From NCBI GenBank assembly GCA_964036295.1, contig OZ038463.1, forward strand, positions 12,577,274 through 12,641,273: a DNA stretch of 64,000 nucleotides, read 5' to 3'. The notes beneath the pieces were generated by a model. That model was not told the origin of the DNA, did not search any database, and worked only from the letters and a program-made list of their open reading frames with translations. Below are positions 35,516 to 49,400 of this stretch, piece by piece (positions within the stretch are counted from its first letter, which is position 1; every line of letters begins with the position of its first letter). This DNA is from Plumapathes pennacea (taxonomy: Eukaryota > Cnidaria > Anthozoa > Antipatharia > Myriopathidae). The position numbers were made by a program, and so were the translations under genes.

Positions 35516-35839
35516 GGCAGGTCACTTAGTGAAATCCAATTCGTCATTTGACTGTCTCCGAACAGTAATGTTATGAGCGGATCGAAAAAAGATTGTGAAA
35601 TACGGCGGGGTTTGAATAACAACACAGGAGCTGCCAGTCAAGAAGAATCGTTCCGACTTAACAGTAAGCGTAGTTGCCAGGGACGGATCCAGACCGGTTT
35701 ACGAAACTCGGGAAGTTATTAGGATTTCCAGTTCCCGGCCTCTAAGAAATGGCGTCTTGGAGAATCTTCCTGGTCGGAAAAACTAAAAACTAAACAACTT
35801 TTATTTATACACGGTAAGAAATTCAGCTAGTAGCTGGCC

Positions 35840-36010
35840 GTGTTGGTGGAAGACCTGTAGAAAGCAGACAGGTTTGAAGTTGGAGTTGCCTCCTCGAACG
35901 AAAAACCTTCCTATTTCTGCCGGCCGTGGGGATCGAACCAACGACCTCCTGGTTCAGAGCTATATTACGGATTCTGGTTCATCACCCTAGACCACTCGGC
36001 CACTGAGTCA
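35840..36010 (-). mobile_element. tRNA-derived SINE, copy 2
   Basis: On the minus strand the A box is TGGCCGAGTGG (36002-35992), a good match to the tRNA Leu/Ser type, and the B box is GGTTCGATCCC (35939-35929), followed by CCACGGCCGGCA. The body GAGGAGGCAACTCCAAC and CTTTCTACAGG matches copy 1 at 30355-30610. It is not an intact tRNA gene. Confidence 0.85.
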
Positions 36011-37849
36011 GTGAATCCGAACGACGCATACTGTTATGTCGGAACGATTTTTGTAAACCCCTAGACACTCGGGCCGTTGGCCCTCGCTCGCTGGAAAACC
36101 GGTCAGCGGATTCTCTCCTGGATACGCCCTGGTTGCGTGCCTTCCGATTGGTACATTTGATTAGTCAAACTCTCACGGCATCTGCCATGAACCCAGTATG
36201 CTGCGTTCTGTGCAAATATGAAGGGTTCGTAGCACAAGTACATGCACATGTACTGACTAGTCATCTTGTGAGAACCCAACCAAATGAATGTCGATGCCTT
36301 GGTGGCAACAACTGATTTCCGAGACAAGAAGTACAGGCCAAAGTGATTTTTTGGGACGCTGCATGCCATTGGCACTCCGGCTTAAGCTTACTATGCTTTT
36401 AATAGCTTGCATGTATTACTTACTACAATCAAGTGCAAAAGTAGTTGAGACACTGTGCATATTTTGAGCAATTTATCGGTTATAACTTTTGTTCATTTCT
36501 GCCCCCCCCCTCCCGTCTCAATCAATGTTGTTCGGGCCTGAACTCGTTGTGCGATATTGGATACTCAACATTGTAACGGGGGAGGGGGGAAAGATGCTGT
36601 CAAATGAAATCCAGATGAGATTGAGGGAATAGAAGAGAAGAATGGGTCTTTTTCTGCGAGTGTCTCAACCATTTTGCATTTGATTGTATCTTGGTCTGTT
36701 ATTCACATTATTGATTTTACCGAGCTACTACTGAACTGACTTTACGCTTTCACTGTGAAGCTGACGTCCCTGGGATGTACAAATCAATGGTCTGGGCCAC
36801 GCAGACTTTTGTAAACTGTATACATGCTCAGGACTGATCAGTATTTGAAGATCGATTTTGCTTTGATCGAACTAGATGAGCCGTTTCTGGCACAGTACAG
36901 CTGCAGCCGCTCACGCGTTAATCATAATAAATATTTGGACGTGTACTGATGGTCGGCCACGCCTCAATACTTGTTATTATGTTATAAGCTGGTACCTGTT
37001 ATGACCCCAAAGACAAAATGGAAAATTACGTGTGGCAATTTATTTGCACCGCAGTTTGAATTTTATCTATAACAGACAGCTGAGTGTAGTACCTCCAAGC
37101 TTTCTGAACAAATATTTAAATGCAAGTGAAAGGCACGAAGAAAATTACGAATTTAATTGTTATTGTTTAATTAGCTTTACGGCTACAAACACTACTGACC
37201 TGTTCACTAAACGATCAAAAACCTGTATTTGATTACATGGATGGTAGTATTTATCTGGTTCAGAAGATTATTTTCTACGTTACTGGAAACAATTTTAGTA
37301 ATGCATGCAATTATTGCTTTTAGGAGCCGCAAAATCTCGCACCCGAGAGACATAACATGCAGAGACAAGCTGACTGTGCAATTATAACTATTAAAACTAG
37401 TTGTAACAGGGACTACCGTATCTACAAATACCACACTAACAGATAAATTTATCTCCCCCGTCCCCTCCTCCCCACGGGCATTTTATGACTTGTTTTACAA
37501 CTGGACTGGGAGTGGCATCCACGGCCAACACCTCTCCACAGATGACCTCAAGTCACACCCAGTGACATCAAACAAGGGCGGAACACCGACAGTTGAGCTG
37601 AAGTCGTATAGTACCAGCAGTCAACAACATCACACCGGTCGAGAAATCACCTTAAGTTACATCTTCTTTGAGTCAGCTTAGAGAATTTATCGGTATTAAG
37701 TCAACGTTCATGAACGCTGAAGACTTTACAACAAGGACAAGTCCTCGGGTCAAGAAATGATTATATTGCACATTTTTACATAGCGAGAATTGTCACGTCG
37801 GTACCTCAGGTCGGTATTGCTTGAGGCTGGTGGATAGTGAGCGAGGGAA
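36011..37849. other. Intergenic stretch upstream of the TRAF gene
   Basis: Several open frames of 60-90 codons overlap on both strands and none shows a recognisable domain. Short C and G tracts occur at about 36502 and 36580. The last few hundred bases should carry the TRAF promoter; no TATA box is evident. Confidence 0.4.
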
Positions 37850-40800
37850 ATGCCGGGTTATGAAGTAAGCTTCACGTCGCCGCTGGACAAGGCATTTGAG
37901 TGTCCGGTCTGTTTGATCGCGCTCAGAGAACCGGTCCAAGTGACACCCTGTGGCCATCGTGTGTGCTCCACGTGCTTGCAGCCCATATTGAGGTGAGCGC
38001 TGCAGAAGTTTTATTTATACTCGAGCGTTAAGTTCTTTCCACTGGTTCTCAGGTGCGGGTGGTGTATTCCATCTCTTTTTTGCGTGTATAACATTAGTAT
38101 ACGCCGAGGCAGGAAATACATCGAATATTAAACAGTGATCGGGATACATATATCTGATACCATTCTGCTGGGTCATATACGCGGGGGTTTTCGGTGATGC
38201 GGGTGTTGTAAAGGCGGGTATGTATATTCGCACTGAGACAATGTCCAGTAAATCAAAAGTATGCATTACAAAAGTTTTATCGAGTGACCAACTCAGTTAT
38301 AAGGAATTTGCTTGAGTCTCACTAGCCGTAATGCACTAGATGATTTCTGAATCATAGAATATATATGTGATAATGAAACGATTTACAAACTCAAGTGAGG
38401 AGAGTATTGTAAAATCATTTTTTTGCCATATCGTGAGGACAGCTCTTTAGATATGACACAAGTGTAAGTAGAAATTAAATAAAGTCATCGAGTAAAGTAA
38501 AAGCGGTGCTTCAAAAACATTTTCGCAAAGTTGGGTGTATCCAAGTTTGTTTATACTGTTTTTCAGATAATGGCTAATTAACGGCCCATTTTGGTTTGCC
38601 TTTTTCCTTTGGCAGAAATAGAAATCCTCGATGTCCTTTGGATAATCTGGTGCTCGACGTGAGCAAGGTAGGGACCTAAATGACCAGCTAATGCCGCAAA
38701 TAACTATATATTTGATTTCTGCGAAATATTCTTAGAACCGTACTCAGGGTTCTTCACATAATTTGCCATCTTGAACACCCGCCATTTGTTCCCTTTTTTT
38801 CCAAATTCCTTGTCTCACTTTGCAAGTTACAAAATGTCCTGAACACGAGCTGAAATCCCCGCAAAAATGCAATAAAAGTGTTTACATGCCTGCTTGACAA
38901 TAGCTTCATTTGTTTCTTGAACGTGCGAGGATGTGAGTTAGGAAATACTTAAAAATAAGTCTTTTTGAGTGCAGTTTATAGAGATCCTGTCAGCACACTG
39001 GTTCAAACTTAAGCTAAATCTAGTCAACTGAGCAATCCGACCGTACCAACTTTCAAACTAATTTCAATATTCCGGTTTTGTCTCTCGCAGATCTTCCTGG
39101 ATAATGCTTGCCACCGGCAGGTCCTCAGCCTTGACGTAGTTTGTAGTAATCACGAAAAGAGCTGCACGTGGGTTGGACCGCTGCAAGAACTCAAGGTCAG
39201 ATAAAAATTATGCAAATCACGGTAAATTTTCATTTAATGTCATTGCATAGGGAGTGGTTACCCAGCCTTTGCAGTCAGATGAACACAGTCCACAGCCCAG
39301 ATTTTGGCGGGAAAGGAAAATATGCAAAGCATATCCCCATTCAAAAAATTTCTGTTTTCATTAACTTGTTTGCTGTGCGAACACAGTCTCATCTGTAAAT
39401 CTGACGTTTACTAACTCTAGAGACACCTGGATGAGTGCGGCTGTGCAGTGGTCAAGTGTCCCAAGGACTGTGGGGTGTCCCTGGAAAGACGAAAAATCGA
39501 GGAGCACTTCAACGAATGTGCAAACCGCTTGGCAGCGTGTGAGCATTGCGGGCACAAAGTCTTATTTGCTGACATGAATGTGAGTTATCCAGGATCAACG
39601 CGTTTGTTTTTATTTGTCGCTATTAGGTAGTTTGTCTTTCTGCTTGAGTTTAATTTCTTTGTCTCTTTGTCCCAATTCTTGTATTTTTGCCTGGGTCTGC
39701 ACATATGTGTCTGTGTGTGTCTGTGTGTCTGTGCCTGTGGTCTTATGCTTGTGTTAATACCTGTGCTTGTGTCTGTCAAGTGTGTCTGTCTTCGCCTCCG
39801 TATGTCCGCGATTATTTCCGAGTCAATTTGGGCCAGCGTTTTTAGCTGCATGTATGTGTCAAGCTTCCTTGTACGTCGAACATGGGTTGAATGTAAAATC
39901 GATAAAAGATTTATGTTCTGGTTTTGATTTTCTTCACGCAGCTACACCTTCAGAGCTGTGCGTCTTTTCCGGTCTCTTGTCCCATGAAGTGTGGAGCAAC
40001 AAAACTCAGCAAGGAAATGGTAGCTGCACATTTTACAATATATATTTATAATAACCAAATGGTATGAAGATAATAATACGTAACCAAGTTCAATTACAGA
40101 GGCCGTGAAAAAAAAAAAAAAAAAAAAAAAAAGAAACGTTTTCAAGCAGCTAGATTCCTAACAGTAAATCCCAGTCGGTTTTGCTTTAAAGGGCCCAGTC
40201 ATCTGGGCTTATGTTCGTCATCATGTCTGTGCATGGTCTCTTGGTCCGTGTTCATGATTGTCTTTATGTTTATGTTTGGATCTCTGACGATGTAAGTGTC
40301 CCTGTCTGTGTCTGTGTCTGTGTCTGTGTTCGTATCCGTGTTCATGTCTGTTTTCATGTTCATGTATTCGTCATTGTTTATTTCTGTGTCTGTGTCAATG
40401 TCCAGTTTCATGTGTTTATGTCCGTATCTCTGTTTGGGTCCATGTCAATGTTGAGTCCGTTTGTCCATGTTTGTCCTTGTTCATGTTGTGCCCATGTGTT
40501 GATGTTTTGTTCATGTGCAATCCATGTTTCTATTTATGCCCGAGTCCGAGTTATTGTCCATCTTCTTGTTTTTTTTTGTCTATCGCAGTCTTCATTTTTG
40601 TCGTCGCTTTCTTGTTTTTGTCTATGTCCATCTTCATGGTTGTGTCCATATTAATGTCGTATCTATGTTCATGCTTTGTTCAGTCTCACGTTTGTGTGAA
40701 TATCGAAGTTTGTGTTTGTGACCAAACTTCATGTTTCCGTTCATGTTCATATTGTCCCTGGTTGTGTTACTTTGTTCGTGTTCATGTCTGTGTTCACGTC

Positions 40801-43800
40801 CTTCTTTGTCTGTATCCGTGTTCTTGTCGATTCTCGTGTTTTCGTCCTTGTCTTGTGTCTGTGTCACTGTATTTGTCATGCTACTGTTTCAATCCTTGTC
40901 CATTCATGATAGTATCTATGTACATGTCGTATTCATGTTGATTGTAGTCATGTTATGTCCATGTTCCCGTTTGTGCACATATCAAAGTTCGTGTTTGTGT
41001 CCATGTTTATCTTTGTTTCTATGTTCATGTTTGTGTCCAAGTTCATATTTGTGTCCATGTCAATGTTAATGTCTATGGTTCATGTTTGTGCCCATGTGCC
41101 TACTTTTATATATATGTCCGTGCTCATATTTGTGTACGTCCGTGCTTATGTCGCTGTCAATGTTCATATTTGTGTCCATGCATGTGTCCATGTTTGTGTC
41201 CATGTCCCTGTTTGTGTCCATATCGGTTTTCATGTTTATGAATGCGTACTTGTTCATTTAGTTTGTGTATTTGTCCATCCCCCTTCATGTTTGTGTCCGT
41301 GTCCATGTTCATGTCCATGTTCCTGTTAGAGTTCTGTACATGTTCTTTGTATCCCTGTCCATGTTCCTGTCCGTTTTTGTCCTTGTTTATGTCTACGTTC
41401 ACGTCCGTGCCCAGTTTTGTGTTTATCTTTGTGTTCATCTTTGTGTCCTTGCTTATGTCCACGATTACGTCTGTGTCCATGTTTGTATCCTTGCTTATGT
41501 CCACGTCTACGTCCGTGCCCATGTTTGTGTCCATGCTTATGTCCACGTTTACGTCTGTGCCCATGTTTGTGTCCATTTTTGTCCATGTTTGTGTCCATGT
41601 TTGTGTCCTTGTTGATGTCCACGTCCTCGTCCGTGTCCATGTTTGAGTCCGTGTTCATGTTTGTGTTTGTGTTCTCGTTTATGTGCAAGTCCTCGTCCGT
41701 CCCCATGTTTGTGTCCATGTTCATGTTTGTGTCCTTTTTGATGTCCACGTCCATGTCCGTGCCCATGTTTGAGTCCATTTTCATGTTTGTGTCTTCGTTT
41801 ATGTGCACGTCATCGTCCGTGTCCATGTTTGTGTCCTTGCTTATGTCTACATTCACGTCTGTGCCCATGTTTGTGTCCTTGTTGTTGTTTGTGTCCATGT
41901 TCATGTTTGCGTTTTCGTTTATGTGCAAGTCCTCGTCCGTGCCCATGTTTGAGTCCAAGTTCATGTTTGTGTTTTCGTTTACGTGCATGTCCTCGTCCGT
42001 GCCCATGTTTGAGTCCAAGTTCACGTTTGTGTTTTCGTTTATGTGCAAGTCCTCGTCCGTGCCCATGTTTGTGTCCATGTTCATGTTTGTGTCCGTCGCC
42101 CTGTTTATGTATCACGATGTTCATGTTGATGATCGTGTTCATGTTTTTGTCTATAGCCTTGTTTGTGTATGTCCCTGTTTATGCTCGTGTCCATGTCATG
42201 TTTGTGTCCATGTCCCTGTTTGTGTCAATGTCACATCTGTGTCTATGTCCCTGTTTGCGTCCATGTCATGTTTGTGTCCATGTCATGTTTGTTCCATGTC
42301 TCTGTCCCTGTCCCTGTGTTTCTATGTTCGCGTTCATGTTTATATGTTCATGTCCATATTTGTGTTTAAGTTCTTGTTTGTGTCCATGTCCCTGTTTGTG
42401 TCCTCATCTTTGTTTGTGTTCATGTCTTTGTTTGTATACATGTCTATGTTCTTGTTTGTGTTCATATCCTTGTTTGTGTGCAAGTTCTTGTTAGAGTGTC
42501 CATGTTTCATGTATGTGTCCATGTCCCTGTTTGTGTCCAAGTCCCTGTTTGTTTCTATATCTTTGTCTGTGTCCATGTCCTTGGTTTGTGTCAATATCCC
42601 TGGTGTGTCAATTTCCTTGTTAGTGTCCATGTCCTTGTTTGTGTCCATGTCCTTGTTAGTGTCCATGTCCTTGTTTGTGTCCATGTTCCATGCTTGTGTC
42701 CATTTCCAGTGTGTGTCCTTGTCCCTACTTGTGTTCATGTTCCTGTGTGCATATGTTCTTGTTTGTATCCAAAGTCCCTGTTTTGTCTATGACTATGCTC
42801 ATATCTGTGTTATGTGTTGTTTGTGTTTGTGCAAATGATTATGTCCTTGTCCGTGTTCGCGTTTGTATCACGGTTGTCTATGTCCCTGCTTGTGTCCATG
42901 TCGCTGTCAGTTTCTGTATCCACGACTTTGTTCATATCTGTGTTAGTGCTCGTGTACGTATCAGTTTATGGTTGTGTGTGCGTTTGTGTCCATGTTTGCG
43001 TCCATTCTCTGTCCATGTCTGTGTCCATGCGCATGTCCGTTCTTTGACTGTCTTCATGTCTGTATTCGTCTTTGTCCATAGTTGTATTTGTCTCTGTCTA
43101 TGATTGTGCAAGTTTGTCTGTGTTTGTGATTGTGTTCTTGTCTGTTTCCAAGTGAGCCTGTATTAATTTTCCCACGTCCCTGTGTTCCTTTTTGTATTCG
43201 TCTTTGTCCATGGTTATTGGTTGTCTTTGTTTCTGTCTTATTGTGTATGTTTTTCTCTGTTAATGTCCGTGTTCGTGTCTGTGGTCGTGTCTGTATCCAC
43301 GTGAGCCTGTGATTCGTGTTTTCACGTGTCTGTGTTAATTCCCGTACGTCTGTTCATAAATGTATCCATGTGGCCGCTCTGTATGGATGTTCATGCCTAT
43401 GTCAATATTCGTCTGTCGCTGTTCACGTTTGTACTTCACACTGACTTCATGTTAGTTGCTCTGATGTTTGTGTTGGTAATTCTATTTATGTGTTCTGTGT
43501 TTGTCCTGCCTTAGTCTCCATATTAGTGCGAGTTTCTTCTTGTGTTTGTGCATGTTTGTTCCTATGTCTAATTTGTTACTTTGTTCGCTTGCATTATTTG
43601 TACGTGTGTCAATGCTCAAAAACGGGTCTATGCCTAAATTACATCACCTGCTGTGTTCTTGTTTGCCGCGTTAAGTTTGTGCTTTTGTTTGTGGTTATCC
43701 CTTTTTATGTATAAGCTTATTATCCACATCGGTATCAGGATTTGTGGACTGCGTTTCAGTTGACTTTTACTTCCGTCTACTTATATCCTGTGACGTGCCA

Positions 43801-45768
43801 ACTTGATACGTTCCCTTAGATTCCTATTTGTAGGTTGCCTCCTGTCTGTGACATGAACTTCACGCACTGTGCCTGACAACAACTGAAGAAACAGACGACC
43901 ACAACACATAATGGACTGACAAGAGTGACGTACAAAGCTAAAAACATAAAAATAGCGGTAGAAATAACAAACAAACAAATACCCAGAACATGCTGCTACT
44001 GCTAGTACGCTCTGCACGAGTAGTGTTGGAAGGATTGTTGCGCGCTATTTTTACACTTAAAGTAAACTTTATAAACATGCAGACCGTGTGGTCTACAGTA
44101 AGGTATTAATTTTCTGCTTTTCAATTCCATCAATGCATGTGCGTTTAACAATAATACCTTGTGCTGAAACACATCCAAAATACTCTTGAATCTATGGATC
44201 CGAACAAAGATAGAAAACAGCGTTTCACTCGAAAACAGTTCTCTTCACAGAAACAAATTAAGGCACGGAGTTTTAAATTTTTTACACGAATTCTCACTTC
44301 GCCCAGTTTCTGTATTTACTTTTAAGCCCGCGAGTAACTTTCGTTTGTTCCAGCTCGCCGCGCACATAAATTCAGAGTGCCCACTGCTGGTCGTGCCGTG
44401 CAAGTTTGCAGACGCAGGTTGCACCTTCAAGGTAGGGAGTGATGTCACAAAGTTGGCAGACAACATCAACATGAACAGCCATGCACACATTAACAGAACA
44501 TGTGGGTCACATATAGGAACGGACACATGGATACAGATATGGACAGAACATGGGAGCAGACCTGAATGACACATGAAAACAGACGAACATGAACATGAAT
44601 AGAACATGTACACATACATGTAAAGACTCATGAATACACACGGGGACAAATAGAAGTGAAGTCCGAGTGCTCTGTAGAGATAGTGAACTCACACTAAGTC
44701 TAACATTCTCATTCTCGTCATCCCCAGATGGAAAGACAAAAGATGAAAGATCACTTCACACGTGACATGGAGAACCATCTCAGCATGCTGTGCAACTTGG
44801 TGTGCACGCAGAGGAAACAACTGGAGGCGCAGAAAGAGAGCATACAACTGCAGCGAGAGCACATCCAACTGCAAAAGGAGGCACTGACACTACAAGGACA
44901 GGAATTGATTGACGTGCGTGGTCACGCGGCAAATGGAGAGTTCATCTGGAGAATCTCGGACTTCACCAGGAAGTTGATGGACGCCAAAGCGGGCAGAGTG
45001 CCGGAGCCAATGATAAGCGAGCCCTTCTACACCCACCCCCACGGGTACAAAGTGTGTGCGGGGCTGTGGTTGAACGGCATTGGCACCGGAAGAGGAAAAT
45101 ACATCTCGGTCGGACTGCAGGTGCGGGAAGTACTCAATCAGAATGTCTTACGTTTGTCGGTTATTTTATTGATTTATACCGAGGTCAAAATACCTCGTAT
45201 AGTCCCAACCATCCTATACTATTTGCGGGTAATCCGCCTCGCTGTGTTCTCTTTTTTTTTTTAACATAAAAAATCACAAAAAAGAAACACGGTTTTATGA
45301 TTTGATAAGCAGATGTGTTCTATGCCCAACTCACTGCACCGCAAACCCTAAAAGAATTTCCGTGACACTTTAGTACAATTTTTTTGCTGGAGCAGCTTTC
45401 ACCCGCCATCCCCATACTGTGTAATGCACCGAAATAACTCGTGGAGTTCTAGAGTTAAATATTCCTCATTTATTTACAAGGTTCAGGTTGGAGATTATGA
45501 CGCGGTTCTCAAGTGGCCCATCTACCCGCGTTACACTTTCACCTTGTTGGACCAGAGAAGTGACTGTAAAGACAGAAAAGACATCGTGGCCACGTTTGAA
45601 CCTCAAGGCATCGGACGGCCCAGTGTGGACAAACAGGTCGGCAAGGGAGCGAGGAGATTTGTATTGCAAGAAAACGTCTCTGGCGGCAGCTACTGCAAAG
45701 AAAATACTGTCTTTTTTAAGTTTTCTGTGGCTTTGAAACAAGCACCGTCCAGTCTTTTCAGAGTGTGA
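37850..45768 (+). CDS. TRAF-family adaptor / E3 ligase (RING, TRAF zinc fingers, MATH)
   Basis: TRAF proteins link TNF-receptor and Toll/IL-1 type receptors to NF-kB and JNK signalling. Eight exons: 37850-37992, 38616-38667, 39091-39195, 39421-39579, 39942-40019, 44354-44431, 44728-45120, 45481-45768, all phase-consistent, 431 residues. The RING ligands read C18, C21, C34, H36, C39, C42, C54, D57, the C3HC3D type of TRAF6-like proteins; MPG at the start resembles TRAF4. Residues about 85-205 hold TRAF-type zinc fingers ([19 protein letters not shown]). About 206-265 is a coiled coil rich in Gln and Glu. About 270-425 is the MATH/TRAF-C domain ([34 protein letters not shown]). The acceptor at 45481 was chosen over 45487 because it gives normal MATH spacing. 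I cannot name the TRAF subtype. Confidence 0.92.
40205..43700. repeat. 3.5-kb degenerate minisatellite (GTTTGTGTCCAT-type) in TRAF intron 5
   Basis: The tract is built of 6/12-base units such as TGTGTCCATGTT. Higher-order copies are present: around 41940-42080 the lines repeat with a 60-base period (GCCCATGTTTGAGTCCAAGT, TCCTCGTCCGT). Because the units are multiples of three, long frames stay open on both strands (473 codons plus, 252 codons minus). These translate to low-complexity Met/Phe/Val/Cys/Ser or Asp/Asn/Met/Thr/Lys strings and are not genes. Smaller TG-rich repeats lie in intron 4 at about 39707-39785, and an A run at about 40108-40132. Confidence 0.9.
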
Positions 45769-46477
45769 AGGAAAACCTTGAACTGACTGAAACGCTTGGA
45801 GGCCCACTGCCGACAATAGAAAGTGGCCAGTCAAAAACGATACCTTCTGCAATGTGTGAGAATTAAACTCGGTTACTATTTTTAAATGTACATTTGTCAG
45901 TAGATTTCTAGTCAGTGCCTTCTATTAACTCCGCAGTAAATTACAAAAATGAAAGGACAAAAAGTGCAAACTTTCTAATGATCCAAACAGACATTCAATC
46001 AAATGAACGCATATTTTTTCATAGTTTCCCACCCAGGACGTGCAGCTGGATTTGGCAAATGCTAGAGATTTTTTCTTGACCAATGTCTCTCGTAAAATTT
46101 GCCTCCAGTATGCAAGTTCTCTTGACGAGATCAGCTGGATATAACTGGGACAAAGTACAGTATGATACCACATCTTCCCTAGCAACACTTCCACATGGTG
46201 AAATGCAAAGTCCAAACATCCAATTGCCTAATCTTCTAGCATGCTATCTGCGACAGCAAAATGGCCAAACGCTCCCAATCATTAACGTATGGATCCTATC
46301 TTTCCCGTGATTGATCATTTTTCAACCGTATGCTCCTCGCAACGGAGCTTTCAGCTTTCTTCTGGGATGGAAAGATTTCTCGGCAACTCTGTGCTCTAAG
46401 CCAGGAATAGAAACAGAAAGGCGAAAACATCAACCGGTCAATAGTATAAATTGACCAAATTGTCCCATACAAAAGCC
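45769..46477. other. Convergent 3' ends of the TRAF and TPR-CHAT genes
   Basis: 709 bases between two stop codons on opposite strands. It should contain both 3' UTRs. I see no canonical AATAAA for either gene close by, and no other gene. Confidence 0.5.
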
Positions 46478-49400
46478 TTAAAATATGCTGCATGCCCAGA
46501 CGTCTGGGCTACCTGAGTGCACAGTGAAAAGAATCGCATCTTCCCCTATGAGAACAAAGGGAGACCAGTATCGGGGGTGGCGGAACTCTTCGGTCTCTCT
46601 CATGGCTTTCATGGCTCTGTGGATTGCCTCATTAACACGTTCTCCAACAATTAGGTGTCCGTAAAACTCCCTCATGAAGTACAAAGTGGCAGCATCATCT
46701 ACTGCCCACAGTGAAACGACAACAGCTCGAGCTCCAGCCCCGAGGAATGCACGAGCAATGCCGATTACTCCCTCTGCTCTGACTTCGCCACGGCCGCTGT
46801 AACAACAACTAAGAACAACCAACTTCGCCGTCACGCGCTTATCTTCGAGATCTGAAATCTTCACCATGACATCTTCAAGATTGCTCGTATCACTGTCAGA
46901 GTTCGGGGCAAGCAAGATTTCACCCCTTTCCATATCTCCGTGGGCTGCGATATGGATTAAGTTGGCATTTTCAAGCTTTTCTAAGAAAATCTCTTTGGTC
47001 GCATTTCTCCCCGTCAGAGGCTGAGCATTGAGCAGCTGTCCGATCATTTTGGCTTCTTCGTTCGCGTGTGGCAGTCTCGGCACGCGAATTGTTTCTTCGC
47101 CCACCTTGATCTCACCTACATCCGGGTCTCCCACTATTAAGGGACTTGCTTGACTTTCTGGTTCTTGAGGCCGTTCTTCGATCATCTTTGCTGCTGTTAG
47201 AGATGGAACGAGTCTCACTTGCAGGGACTCTGCTACGTATTGGTTCTTTTCATCTAAAAGGGCGGCAAATGGAATCAGAGGGAGTGGGCCATCAGGGACG
47301 ACAACTACTTTAGATCCTTCCACAAACTGTCGCACAGGCTGGAGAACATACTGGTACAACCTTTTAAGTAGATCTTCTAACTGCGGTTCCTCCATCTCTA
47401 CATGGTTAGGCCGATGCTTTGCATCTGATGAAGTCGTAGGGGGCGTTGCTGTGTTCAAGGGTGCACAATCCTGAGATATTTCACGTTGTGAAAGTCCGGG
47501 CAAACTGGCAAACGCAGTTGCACTGGAGGGTACGACGGTTCTCCGCTTGGTCTTGGCTTCCTTTAAGACTTCTGGGTAAAGAAATGATAGAGAGCGGTCT
47601 TCGCAATCCATGGTGGAACCTGACCTGATTATCTCCCTTGTCTTGTTAATAAGGGAGTGGAAATCTTCAACATTCTGTGCCAAATCACACCCCTGGTTGT
47701 TTGGTGAACCGATTTCAACACAGCTTTTCTCAAGTACCACACTTCCATGTGGTTGCACAGCCCATGCGCAAATTTTACGGACAAGTACTGAGAAGAAAAG
47801 GACTGTGCTACCCAGACTCTCTACAACCTCACGTACTCCAGGGAGGTCTGAAACCCAACTTTCAGTAACATCAGCACGTCGGGTAGGATGACTGGTAGAC
47901 ATAAGTTCAGTTAAGGCTCTCGAGCGTGCCATTTCAGCAAAAACAAGGGCGTCCTCTCTTTTGTCCTGACGCAAAAGAAGCTCAATCGAACGCTTATGTA
48001 TTTTCATAAAGGTATCACGAACAGATACCTTAAAATGATCCTGCTTTGGTGTATTCTCAAATAATTTCTCGTAGCATTGCATACTTCTGCTGCAATACTG
48101 TTCTGCTTTGTCCCACTGTCCAAGGGTACAATAGTAATAAAATAAGTTGGCGCATGCTTCTGCCTCGTATCCACTGTTTCCAATCTGTTTTGCTATATTC
48201 AGGTGCATTTTCAGATAATCCAAAGCCTTCCCATTCTTGCCGACAACTCTGTAACAGTTTCCAAGGTTTCCACAGGCAGCTCCTTCTCCTAACTTGTGGT
48301 TATTTTCTTTTGCAATTTTTAAAGCCATTTCATAACACTTTATAGCCTCGTCAAAATGGCCAAAAGATTCGTGACAGTTTCCGAGATTGATATAAGCCAT
48401 TCCCTCGCCTATCCTGTCTTCAATCTTTAGTGCAATGCTAAGGTGCAACTTATGAAGCTCTAACGCTTTGTCAAGCTTGCCAAGAGTATCATAACAATGC
48501 CCAAGGTTCCCACAAACTCTTCCTTCGCCTCTCTTGTCTCCGATCTGCTTTATAATGTCCAGAGCCATTCCAAAGTGTCTAATAGCTTTGTGGTATTGGC
48601 CGAGAGACGTGCATAAGACCCCAATGTTATCATAAACAGGTCCTAGCCTAACCTTGTCTCTAGTCTCTTCTGCGATGTTCTTGGCCATTTCAAGGTGCTC
48701 CATAGCCTTGTCGTGTAGCCCAAGAGCCATATAACAGACAGAAAAGTTTTGATGAGATGCACATTCGCTCCTCTTCTCTCCAATCTTCTTTGCGCTGTCT
48801 AACTGCTTTTGATAATGCTTGATAGCCTCGTCAAACTGACAGAGCGCAGCATAGCAGTTCCCCAGGTTTCCATGCTGCTGTCCTTCCTTAATCTTGTCTT
48901 TGCGGTGTTTAGCGATGACGAGGCTCTCTTTATGATGATCCATGGCCTTGTCGTTCCTACCGAGGTCGAGATAGCAGTTTCCAAGTCCGGAATGTGCATT
49001 GCTCTCGCCTTCTTTATCCCCAATCTGTTTTGAGATCTTTAAGGACTTTGTCTGATACTCTATAGCCTGCTTGTACTGACTAAGCGAGTAATAACAGAGA
49101 CCAAGGACTCCATAAGCGCTTCCTTCGCGTGCCTTATCTCTAAACTGTTTTGCGATAGCCAATTCCTTCTCTAGATGCTTTATGGCTATGTGATACTGAC
49201 CAAGTTGAAAATAACAATGCCCTAGTGTTCCATGGGCCTTTCCTTCCCCCATTTCGTCTCCAATCCCTTTTGCGATCTCCAAACGCCTTTCACAATGCTT
49301 TATGGCATTGTCGTACTGGGAAAGAGAAATGTAACAGACCCCAAGGTTAGCGTAAGCTCGTCCTTCACCTGCCTTGTCTCCGATCTGTTCAGAAATGTTC

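Noticed and set aside
36133..36315. Cys/His frame resembling a C2H2 finger (VCCVLC...H)
   Set aside because: Only one loose match, overlapping frames on the other strand, and no splice or start support.
41417..42838. 473-codon plus-strand frame and overlapping 252-codon minus-strand frame
   Set aside because: Pure minisatellite translation inside TRAF intron 5; low-complexity on both strands and no splice or start context.
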